A stretch of 25,036 nt of DNA. It comes from Clostridia bacterium. Lineage in GTDB: Bacteria; Bacillota; Clostridia; Christensenellales; Pumilibacteraceae. The notes beneath the pieces are model-generated. The model saw only the letters and a list, made by a program, of their open reading frames with translations, searched no databases and was not told where the DNA came from. A program made the position numbers and the translations under genes. Positions within the stretch are counted from its first letter, which is position 1. Each line of letters opens with the position of its first letter. This document shows positions 16,569 through 23,163 of this stretch, piece after piece. Location of the stretch: positions 1 through 25,036 of the forward strand of contig CAAGAW010000021.1 of NCBI GenBank assembly GCA_900767465.1, given 5' to 3'.

Positions 16569-17963
16569 TCAAGCGGTCTTCAAACGAGGGTTATTGCCCG
16601 CAAGCTGATTGTTGTCCATGATCTTTTGCATTTCGGAAACAACGTCGTCAATACGGTTGTTCCAGCTGGTATCCACATCGATCCCGTCCAACGAGTCGAT
16701 GGCGATCCCTTGCAACAAACCGACAAGCTGCGTATTGATATCGAACGTGTAGATCGATTCGGGAATGGCGTGGTCGGCGATATCCGAAATGACAGTCAGC
16801 CATTCGGGCGGACACGAGCTCGAAATGTCTGCCGCATCGATTTTTTGCTGGATACTCGTACGCGGAATCGATTTTGAATAGTGTGCCGCCTTAAAGTATC
16901 GCTCGGGTGCGGTCGTGTCTTCGCCGGCCGCCATGTACTCTACAATCTTAGCCGCTGCTTGCGGATTTTTCGATTTAGCGTCAATGACGAACGACCAACC
17001 GCCGCTTGTGGCCGTAGTCCCCTTGTTGTTACCACCCGCAAGCGTGGGAATGGTAGCTACACCGATCTTGGCCGCCATGCTTTCACCGTATGTCTCCATG
17101 ATCTCGGCAATCCCCCAACTGCCTGTATACACAATTGCGGCTTTGCCGTCGCACAGATCGATAATTTGATCGTTATATCCGGTGCTCCACGCCGCCGGAA
17201 CGTATTCGTTGGAATACAGTTCGGCAAAAAACGCGGCAAGTTCTTTATAAGGTTGCGACTTTACGATAATTTGCGTCCAATCCTCAGTCAAACATACGTC
17301 CCCGCCGGTAAGGTTGGCTTGTAAACCTTGCGTCGACCAACCCGCTTGCCCGAAATCAAACCCAAGCATGGGATATTTCCCTTGCCGCTTGGGCATGGTC
17401 GTTTTCAATTTTTGACAGGCAGCATACAAATCGGCAAACGACCAGCTTTCGGCATCGGAATAATCGACGCCTGCCGCTTGCAACAGATCCTTTCTGTAAT
17501 ACATGACGGCCGACGGCTCGGTCAATTCGGGATACGCATAGTAATGCCCGTTGTAAGTTACCAACTCTTTGGCTGAATCTTTCAAATCGTCAAACGCCGT
17601 TTGCGGTAACAGCTCGTCAAGCGCCAAAACCGTTTGGTTGCGCACTTCGCTGTAAAGATTGGTATACGATACTTGGTAAATGTCGGGTGCGGCATTGTTG
17701 TCTTGCGCCGCCGCCAAAGCATCACCGAACGAATCGTCGGTAATAAACCGATACGAAATGTGCAGTCCGTCTGTCTTGTCCTTGTTAAAATCGTCCATAA
17801 TCGATTTCAACACGCTGTTACTCCAATCTTCGAAGTCGCGAAACCACACCGTCACCACCGTTGCACCAGGCTCGATGTCGTCGCCCTTACCGCACCCGAA
17901 TGCCGTCAATGCCATTACGACCGCTACCAAGACGAGCGCCACCCGTTTACACACCCTACTCAT
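16569..17963 (-). CDS. Sugar-binding lipoprotein of ABC transporter (extracellular solute-binding family 1)
   Basis: A 464-residue solute-binding lipoprotein. The signal peptide ends in the lipobox AFGC (lipidated Cys24). The mature part has the family 1 layout: TVWFRDFEDW strand, PDIYQVSY hinge region, YYRKDLLQAAGV, DGKAAIVYTGSWGIAEI and the C-terminal YMAAGEDTTAPERYF segment. Aromatic residues typical of sugar stacking are frequent. It is the first gene of the operon, with GGAGG about nine bases before the ATG and a 135-base leader holding two palindromic operators. It captures the imported saccharide at the outer face of the membrane. Length over 430 residues suggests an oligosaccharide rather than a monosaccharide ligand (inference). 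Confidence 0.92.
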   Translation of the reverse strand: MSRVCKRVALVLVAVVMALTAFGCGKGDDIEPGATVVTVWFRDFEDWSNSVLKSIMDDFNKDKTDGLHISYRFITDDSFGDALAAAQDNNAAPDIYQVSYTNLYSEVRNQTVLALDELLPQTAFDDLKDSAKELVTYNGHYYAYPELTEPSAVMYYRKDLLQAAGVDYSDAESWSFADLYAACQKLKTTMPKRQGKYPMLGFDFGQAGWSTQGLQANLTGGDVCLTEDWTQIIVKSQPYKELAAFFAELYSNEYVPAAWSTGYNDQIIDLCDGKAAIVYTGSWGIAEIMETYGESMAAKIGVATIPTLAGGNNKGTTATSGGWSFVIDAKSKNPQAAAKIVEYMAAGEDTTAPERYFKAAHYSKSIPRTSIQQKIDAADISSSCPPEWLTVISDIADHAIPESIYTFDINTQLVGLLQGIAIDSLDGIDVDTSWNNRIDDVVSEMQKIMDNNQLAGNNPRLKTA

Positions 17964-18013
17964 ATTTTCGTCCCTCCCTACTTATTTTGCTTTTCGTGTA
18001 TGATTTTTATTGA

Positions 18014-18031
18014 TATGGTATCGATATCACA
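18014..18031 (-). promoter_or_regulatory. Second LacI-type operator copy
   Basis: TATGGTATC|GATATCACA matches the perfect palindrome at 18076-18093 in 16 of 18 positions, with a perfect right half and the same central CG. Centres are 62 bp apart, close to six helical turns, so both sites face the same side of the helix and could be bridged by a tetrameric repressor or form two roadblocks in the leader. Confidence 0.7.
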
Positions 18032-18075
18032 TTTGCCAACAAAAAAAACATCTTTTTCCCTTGTCATAACATGAT

Positions 18076-18093
18076 TGTGATATCGATATCACA
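18076..18093 (-). promoter_or_regulatory. LacI-type operator, perfect palindrome
   Basis: TGTGATATCGATATCACA is a perfect 18-bp inverted repeat with the central CpG typical of LacI-family operators. It lies 12 bp past the -10 box, at about +7 to +24, where a bound repressor blocks initiation or early elongation. The LacI-type protein encoded at 6004-7005 in the same operon is the obvious ligand. Confidence 0.8.
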
Positions 18094-18105
18094 TATTGTA
18101 TTTTT

Positions 18106-18134
18106 ATTATAACATATAATTCTATCTTTGTCAA
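18106..18134 (-). promoter_or_regulatory. Sigma-A promoter of the 11-gene operon
   Basis: On the minus strand the -35 is TTGACA (18129-18134) and the -10 is TATAAT (18106-18111), both perfect, with a 17-bp spacer. Transcription should start near 18099 and run left through 2835. A consensus promoter this strong fits a unit controlled mainly by repression. Confidence 0.9.
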
Positions 18135-18450
18135 TACTTTTCCGAAAAATAATTTACACAAAAATGAATCCCTGCAAGATTACTTGCGCACAATGACGAT
18201 TGGTACCTTTACGACCATTCAAAACCATTTCGTCTCCCGAAATCGATATGGCACAGAATCGAGAATTTGGATTATTAGGACTATACTACGGCAGATAACA
18301 CAAAATCATAGAAACTTGGAAAGCAAAAAGACTTATGATTGTACTCCCCCCCCATCGGAGATTTGTCATAGCATACACTAAAAAGAGGCTTTGTTCAACA
18401 AGTTTTGACGCAAAACATATTTGTATCAGTGTCCATAAAAATGTGTCACA
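18135..18450. other. Intergenic stretch with no recognised gene
   Basis: I find no gene, RNA or clear repeat in these 316 bases. There is an 8-base C run at 18346-18353. The serine-recombinase similarity begins abruptly at about 18451, so this part probably includes the junction where the recombinase lost its N-terminal catalytic segment. Confidence 0.5.
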
Positions 18451-19501
18451 GTTTATGCTATCGACCGTTTCGGCAGAAATTCTATCGAGATTGCTGTTAA
18501 TAAGCAGAAGTTAAAGAAGAACGGCAAGACGCTTATATCCGCTACGCAACGAACTTCGGAAAACATAGACGGTACGAAAAACCTTGACGGAATCTTGCTT
18601 GAAAACGTCTATATCGGACTTGCCGAATATTACAGCGCAGAACTATCTCAAAAGGTCAGCCGCGGAAGGTAAATACGAGATACACGGCAAAGTCTATACG
18701 AATATCTATCCGCCGATCGTCCCGTTGAACATATTCGAGCAAGTGCAACGGCGAATCGAACACAACCGCATAGGGCAAGTAAGCCGAGAAACGGTTTTCT
18801 TACTTAAAGGAAAAGTATACTGCGGTTACTGCGGCAAAGCCATAAACGGCGAAAGCGGCACAAGTCATACTGGCAAGGTTATGTATTACTACAAATGCGT
18901 GAATAAAAAGCGTTATACGCATAACTGCAAGAAAGCCACCGTAAGAAAAGACGTTCTCGAACAAACGGTTTTGGATATGGCAATGGAGTTATTCACTACC
19001 AAAGTGAATTTGGATATTATCTGCGACGAAATAATGCGTATTCACGAAAAACACCGAGTCGAACAGTCGGTATTGAAACTGTTACGCGAAGATAAAGCCA
19101 AAGCCGAACGAAGTCTGAACAATGTTATGCTTGCCATTGAAGAAGGCATAATAAATGCTACTACCAAAAACCGAATGGCGGAACTCGAACAAAGGATAGA
19201 CGAACTAAATGGCAAAATACTTCTCGAAGAAAGCAAACTCGAAAACAGCATTACACGCGAGGAAGTTATGGAATACCTAACACACAGCGTAAGAGATTTA
19301 TCTCCGCAAGCGTTAATAGAAATACTTGTAAACCGAATAGAATTATATGACGATGAAATAGTGGTATGGTTTAACTACTCCGACCGCAACAATCCCGACG
19401 ATCCCGACACCGAACGTCGGGATTTTCTTTTACACGAAAACTATTCTATATCCGTTACAAGCCGTTTTATTATTGTATCGATAAAGATTGCATTGCGATA
19501 G
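18451..19501 (+). pseudogene. Large serine recombinase, N-truncated with internal deletion/frameshift
   Basis: Frame 1 from 18451 reads VYAIDRFGRNSIEIAVNK, then GILLENVYIGLAEYYSAEL, the end of a resolvase catalytic domain, and stops at TAA 18670-18672. In another frame from about 18660 the protein resumes with KYEIHGKVYTNIYPPIVP, the zinc ribbon (CGYCGK near 18828-18846, then later Cys residues near 18895 and 18925), a coiled coil and the C-terminal tail to 19501. The catalytic serine region and about 80-100 residues of the recombinase domain are missing at the junction. It cannot be functional. Large serine recombinases move integrative elements and prophages, so this is a second mobile-element remnant, at the opposite end of the operon from the integrase. 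Confidence 0.88.
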
Positions 19502-19557
19502 TAAAAACTCCGTATAACGAAAAACACGCCGTTAAATAGCGTGCTTTACAAAAAAAA

Positions 19558-19590
19558 TACCCAATCGAACTTAATGGGTTCGACCGGGTA
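19558..19590. repeat. Imperfect palindrome downstream of recombinase remnant
   Basis: Outer arms TACCC/GGGTA and inner arms CGAAC/GTTCG enclose a 7-nt loop, separated by a 3-by-3 internal loop. A weaker CACGC/GCGTG stem lies at 19525-19543. It could be a terminator-like RNA structure or an attachment-site remnant of the recombinase; I cannot decide. Confidence 0.35.
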
Positions 19591-19595
19591 CGGTT

Positions 19596-19697
19596 TGGTG
19601 GAGTGAGAAGGATTTGAACCTTCACGGCGCTTATGCGTAATACTTATGTCAGAAAATGCAATTATCATTTAAAAACCCACTTTTATCAAACCACTCC
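19596..19697 (-). tRNA. Degenerate tRNA-like locus, identity unknown
   Basis: The minus strand has a near-perfect acceptor stem (GGAGTGG with TCACTCC), discriminator A plus an encoded CCA, a perfect T-arm (GAAGG-TTCAAAT-CCTTC) and a possible class II variable arm (CGC-ATAA-GCG). It is about 99 nt without CCA, too long for a normal tRNA, and I cannot fold a D-arm or a 5-bp anticodon stem with a 7-nt loop from the A+T-rich middle. Either the middle was replaced by recombination, making it a pseudo-tRNA, or it is an unusual tRNA-like RNA. Confidence 0.4.
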
Positions 19698-19848
19698 ACA
19701 AACGCCGGTATCCGCTGATAAAAATTTAGAATGCATCTGCTCATTAGCCTCCAATAATAGTGATAAAAATGCTAAAATCAGAGAGGCTGACGCAATGGGG
19801 GTAAAAAACGCAATTACAGCCGACAAAAGTATTACTACCAAATTTAAT

Positions 19849-19867
19849 AGGCGGCATAAAGCCGCCT
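19849..19867 (-). terminator. Terminator of tRNA-Ser
   Basis: A perfect 7-bp stem AGGCGGC/GCCGCCT with a 5-nt loop directly follows the CCA end of tRNA-Ser in the direction of transcription, with an A/T-rich tail beyond it. Confidence 0.65.
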
Positions 19868-19961
19868 TGGCGGAAGGTGAGGGATTCGAACCCCCGGACA
19901 CCGATCAAGGCGTCGTTCGATTTCAAGTCGAGTGCATTCAACCAGACTCTGCCAACCTTCC
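19868..19961 (-). tRNA. tRNA-Ser (anticodon TGA)
   Basis: A complete class II tRNA. The acceptor stem GGAAGGT pairs with ACCTTCC, followed by discriminator G and an encoded CCA. The anticodon loop is CTTGAAA (plus-strand 19921-19927) on a TCGAC-type stem, giving anticodon TGA for UCA codons. There is a long variable arm, as expected for serine, and T-loop TTCGAAT. A promoter lies about 180 bases upstream and a stem-loop terminator abuts the 3' end. It lies next to the recombinase remnant. Confidence 0.95.
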
Positions 19962-20052
19962 AAATGATGTTTTTGAGCGTATTTTTGAGCAATCAATCGC
20001 TTGGTTTTTTTGACCATTGAACTTCTACAAAAATAGACTGCTCGCATATATA

Positions 20053-20234
20053 TTTGTAGAAAAATTTGTAGAAAAAACAGTGCTAACAAAAAATTTGTAG
20101 AAATTTTGCTGTCGTTTTGACTGCTTTTACTCTTGGCTATTATACCACGAAAAGTCAGTAAATACAAGAGGTTTTTACGAGGATTGAACAACCTGCCGAA
20201 AAGTTTGTAGAATTTTCGTTATCGTTTTGACCAC
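20053..20234. repeat. Short direct repeats around the tRNA-Ser promoter
   Basis: TTTGTAGAA occurs four times (20053-20061, 20065-20073, 20094-20102, 20204-20212). The last two lie in a 33-bp unit (20092-20124 and 20202-20234) that agrees at 26 of 33 positions, including TCGTTTTGAC. The two units are 110 bp apart and flank the tRNA promoter. An inverted fragment (TTCTACAAA) lies near 20023. Otherwise 19962-20379 holds no gene. Confidence 0.55.
20139..20167 (-). promoter_or_regulatory. Probable promoter of tRNA-Ser
   Basis: On the minus strand, TTGTAT (20162-20167) and a perfect TATAAT (20139-20144) are 17 bp apart. The first gene downstream is tRNA-Ser, after a leader of about 170 bases. Confidence 0.65.
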
Positions 20235-20379
20235 CTCAAATAAAGTGCCTTTCAAGACCGCCTCGTTATGACCGCTTCGATAAGCCTCCGCGTGGGTGAC
20301 GGGTAACAGTTTATCACAACGACGGAAAAAAGTCAAGCGATACGGCGCACGAGCGTAACGCACGCAAGCGCGGCGGCAG

Positions 20380-21891
20380 TCAGTCGCCGGTTATTTCGTC
20401 GACGAGTTCGGGATCGGGCGACGACGCGCGGAGCGACCGGACGAGTGCCGCGCGATAAACAAGATAGAACGCAAGCGAAATCGCCGTACCTATCAACCAC
20501 CCGGGAGCCCAACTCCACCAGATACCGGACGGCGAATCGAGCAGCCAAGTAAACAGATACGCGCAGGACACGCGCAACAAAAGGTCGACGGACGTTCCGA
20601 GTATAAATCCGAGCATTTTGCTTGCGCCTTTAAGAACCGAATCGGTAACGGATTTAACCGACAAAACGGCATAGAACGGCACGATCGAGACGAGCATTTG
20701 TCGTCCGACGGCGATAACCGCTTCCGAGCCTTCGCCCGCTTCGGCGAACAGGCTTATGAGAAACCCCGACAACGGCAGGCACAACGCCATAAGCACGGCG
20801 CAGGTTACCGCGACCATGATCGTAGCGGCTCGGGTGCCGGTAATAACGCGGTCGGGCTTGCCGGCGCCGATGTTTTGCGAAACGAATATGGACAGCGCGT
20901 TACTTGTGGTGAACAGAATACTGATACAGAAAGTATTGATTTTGATTCCCGCGCCGTACCCCGCGATGACGGTATTTCCGTACGAGTTGACGAGGTTCTG
21001 GATAAAAAGCTGTCCTATCGAGACCGCCGACTGCTGAACAACGGTCGGGACTCCTATGTACATAATCTCTTTAAGCGCGCCGCCGTCAAGTTTTTTATAC
21101 GGTTTCTTTTCAAAAAAGAAGGAGATTATCACCCTCACGCCAACGGCGATATTGACGAACGGATTGCGTTTCGGCGCGGGCGCCGGCGATTCTTCCGCCT
21201 CTCCGTCTCCGCTCGTTCCGCTGCCCGTCTCGTGAAGAATACGGGCAAGAACGATCATAGAACCTACGCACGCAACGCCTTGCGCGATAACGGTCGCAAG
21301 GCTGAGACCCCACGCGCTCATACCGCAAACGGTGACGAACAAAATATCCACGATTACGTTGAAAACGGTGGAAAAAATCAGGAAATACAACGGAATACGC
21401 GAGTTCCCGAGGGCCTGAAACGCGGACATGCACGAGTTGTAAAGGAACGCGAAAACCATTCCGAGAACGTAAAATTTGAGGTATCCCGCCGCTTCGGACA
21501 TAATCGATTCGGGCGTAGAGAGGAGGCGCAGAAGCGGCTCGGTCGTGAACCAGCCCGCCACGGTAAGCCCCGCCGCTATAATAAAGAAGGATATAAACGA
21601 CGTGGACACCGCGCTCTTTAATTTAATATAGTTCTTTTCGCCGTACGCGCGCGAGCATACGATCGAACACCCGACCCCGAGCCCCGTGCCGATATTAGTG
21701 AAAATAACGGTGATCGGATAGGACGCGGACACTGCGGCAAGCGCGTCGTTACCCAAAAATTTGCCGGCAATGACGCTGTCGGCAATGTTGTAAAGTTGCT
21801 GGAACGTTACGCTGACGAGCATCGGCAACGTAAACAGTAGCAATAGTTTAAGGGGTTTCCCCCGACTCATATCGTTGGTGTTCGCACTCAT
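20380..21891 (-). CDS. MATE-family multidrug/toxin efflux transporter
   Basis: A 503-residue membrane antiporter of the MATE superfamily (DinF/NorM-like), using an ion gradient to export cationic compounds. About twelve helices form two halves. Each half shows the family signature: first half LPMLVSVTFQQLYNIADSVI, ALAAVSASYPI, ALGNSRIPL; second half GVPTVVQQSAVSIGQLFI, YGAGIKINTF, QNIGAGKPDRV. A cytoplasmic linker of about 50 residues (GSGTSGDGEAEESPAPAPKR onwards, near residues 225-275) between the halves is longer than usual. The ATG at 21891 has AGGA about eleven bases ahead. It is monocistronic and has its own promoter at 22114-22142. The natural substrate cannot be read from the sequence. 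Confidence 0.93.
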   Translation of the reverse strand: MSANTNDMSRGKPLKLLLLFTLPMLVSVTFQQLYNIADSVIAGKFLGNDALAAVSASYPITVIFTNIGTGLGVGCSIVCSRAYGEKNYIKLKSAVSTSFISFFIIAAGLTVAGWFTTEPLLRLLSTPESIMSEAAGYLKFYVLGMVFAFLYNSCMSAFQALGNSRIPLYFLIFSTVFNVIVDILFVTVCGMSAWGLSLATVIAQGVACVGSMIVLARILHETGSGTSGDGEAEESPAPAPKRNPFVNIAVGVRVIISFFFEKKPYKKLDGGALKEIMYIGVPTVVQQSAVSIGQLFIQNLVNSYGNTVIAGYGAGIKINTFCISILFTTSNALSIFVSQNIGAGKPDRVITGTRAATIMVAVTCAVLMALCLPLSGFLISLFAEAGEGSEAVIAVGRQMLVSIVPFYAVLSVKSVTDSVLKGASKMLGFILGTSVDLLLRVSCAYLFTWLLDSPSGIWWSWAPGWLIGTAISLAFYLVYRAALVRSLRASSPDPELVDEITGD

Positions 21892-21957
21892 TTTGTCGAT
21901 TTCCTTGATGTTTCCGAAAGGTTATAAGCCGCCGCGCGGCGCATGGTCGCGCCACAA

Positions 21958-21981
21958 GCAAGTATTTGGGGTTTTCGTATC
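21958..21981. repeat. Dispersed fragment of the right-edge tandem repeat
   Basis: GCAAGTATTTGGGGTTTTCGTATC closely matches the start of the 109-110 bp units at the right edge of the window. As there, it follows a short G+C hairpin rich in GCCGCC (21929-21943). The unit therefore occurs at more than one place in this genome. Confidence 0.6.
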
Positions 21982-22007
21982 CGATTGTTTTCGTTTCTGC
22001 CGCAGGG

Positions 22008-22046
22008 GATTTCTCGACTTCGGCTACGCCTACGCTCGAAATGACA
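22008..22046. repeat. REP-like palindromic element in the MATE leader
   Basis: The stretch runs from GATTTCTCGACTTCG to CGCTCGAAATGACA, with an internal imperfect dyad and TACG/CTACG repeats. It resembles the GTCATTTCGAGCG...GTCGAGAAATC class of interspersed repeats seen in many bacterial genomes. It lies between the MATE gene and its promoter. Confidence 0.45.
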
Positions 22047-22113
22047 TCGTGTACGTTTGGTTCCATAATGTCTTTCGTCCGCGCACGATTGCCCTCGTTT
22101 CCGGCGCGGCTTT

Positions 22114-22142
22114 ATTATAGCACCTCAAAACTTAAAAGTAAA
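22114..22142 (-). promoter_or_regulatory. Probable promoter of the MATE gene
   Basis: On the minus strand TTTACT (22137-22142) and perfect TATAAT (22114-22119) are 17 bp apart, and TG before the -10 extends it. The leader of roughly 215 bases holds the two repeat elements described at 21958 and 22008. The 345-base gap 21892-22237 has no gene. Confidence 0.6.
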
Positions 22143-22237
22143 CGAAAAAACCGACAATTTTCAGCAAATTCCCGATTTTTCTCGTTTGGTATTCGTTTTT
22201 TGCGCCGTCCGAAAACGAGGCGCGGTTTTCGTCGTGA

Positions 22238-22822
22238 CTAAATTTCGGTGCGCGATTCGAGCGCGCGGGTAAGCGTGACTTCGTCGGCGTATTCGATCTC
22301 CGAGCCCATGCTTATGCCCTGCGCGAGCCGCGTAACCTTGACTCCGAGCGGGCGCAGGAGCCGCGCGATATACATTGCGGTCGCTTCGCCCTCCACGTCG
22401 GGGTTGGTTGCCATAATAACCTCTTTTACGCCGTCGAGACGACCGAGAAGTTGTTTTATACGGAGTTTTTCGGGACCTCTGCCGTCGAGCGGCGAGAGCG
22501 TTCCGCCGAGAACGTGATAAACGAAAGTCCGCCCCGCTACCCGTTCGAGCGCGAGAACGTCTTTAGGCTCGGCGACTACGCAGATAACGTCGTGACTGCG
22601 GCTTGCGCAAATGTCGCAAACGTCCTTATCGGTAAGATTGCCGCAAACCGAGCAGAATTTTACCTTTTCCTTAACGTCGGTTATAGCCTCGGCAAAACTT
22701 TTCGCGTCCTCGTCCGTCATATCGATTACGGCGTACGCGTAACGCTGGGCGGTTTTTCGTCCGACCCCGGGAAGAGACGCAAAACGGTTTACGAGCCGTT
22801 CGATTACTTCGGGTTGGCGCAT
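22238..22822 (-). CDS. recR: Recombination mediator protein RecR
   Basis: A 194-residue cytoplasmic protein that, with RecO and RecF, loads RecA onto gapped DNA. In order it has the helix-hairpin-helix LPGVGRKTAQR (17-27), a four-cysteine zinc finger (Cys57, Cys60, Cys69, Cys72) and the Toprim domain (VICVVAEPKDVLALE; later ATNPDVEGEATAMY), then the C-terminal RLAQGISMGSEIEYADEVTLTRAL signature. Length is normal. It begins two bases after the ybaB stop and forms the conserved dnaX-ybaB-recR operon. Confidence 0.97.
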   Translation of the reverse strand: MRQPEVIERLVNRFASLPGVGRKTAQRYAYAVIDMTDEDAKSFAEAITDVKEKVKFCSVCGNLTDKDVCDICASRSHDVICVVAEPKDVLALERVAGRTFVYHVLGGTLSPLDGRGPEKLRIKQLLGRLDGVKEVIMATNPDVEGEATAMYIARLLRPLGVKVTRLAQGISMGSEIEYADEVTLTRALESRTEI

Positions 22823-22824
22823 AA

Positions 22825-23154
22825 TTACATCATACCGCCCATGCCCGCGGGCATAAGTTCGGCAGAGAGTTCGTCCGCCTTTTCCGCAGCCGCGTTTATC
22901 GCCGCAACGATAAGGTCTTCGAGCATTTCGACGTCGTCGGGGTCAACCGCCGCGGGATTGATCGAAACGCCGGTAACGCGTTTGTCGCCCGTCATGGTGA
23001 CGGTAACCATACCGCCCGCGCTGCCTTCGACTTCGGTGTTTCTGATTTCTTCGCGGGCAGCGTTCATCTGCTCCTGAAGTTTCTGAGCCTGTTTCATCAT
23101 CGCCTGCATGTTCATTCCGCCCATGCCGCCGAAACCGCCTTTTCCGTATGCCAT
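22825..23154 (-). CDS. ybaB: YbaB/EbfC family nucleoid-associated protein
   Basis: A 109-residue small DNA-binding dimer that coats the nucleoid. The first 15 residues are Gly/Met-rich (MAYGKGGFGGMGG), then the family core: MMKQAQKLQEQM helix, GGMVTVTMTGDKRVTGVSINP strands and the C-terminal helix LEDLIVAAINAAAEKADEL. AGGAGG lies five bases before the ATG. It is encoded nine bases after dnaX and directly before recR, the arrangement kept across bacteria. Confidence 0.96.
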   Translation of the reverse strand: MAYGKGGFGGMGGMNMQAMMKQAQKLQEQMNAAREEIRNTEVEGSAGGMVTVTMTGDKRVTGVSINPAAVDPDDVEMLEDLIVAAINAAAEKADELSAELMPAGMGGMM

Positions 23155-23163
23155 AGTGTCCTC

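Noticed and set aside
18014..18093. Catabolite-repression (cre) sites
   Set aside because: The palindromes do not fit the WTGNAANCGNWNNCA consensus; TGTGATATCGATATCACA is better read as the operator of the local LacI protein.
20326..20369. Terminator of the MATE gene
   Set aside because: A T-run on the minus strand follows a G+C-rich stretch, but the stem is imperfect and lies about ten bases away from the run, so I do not annotate it.
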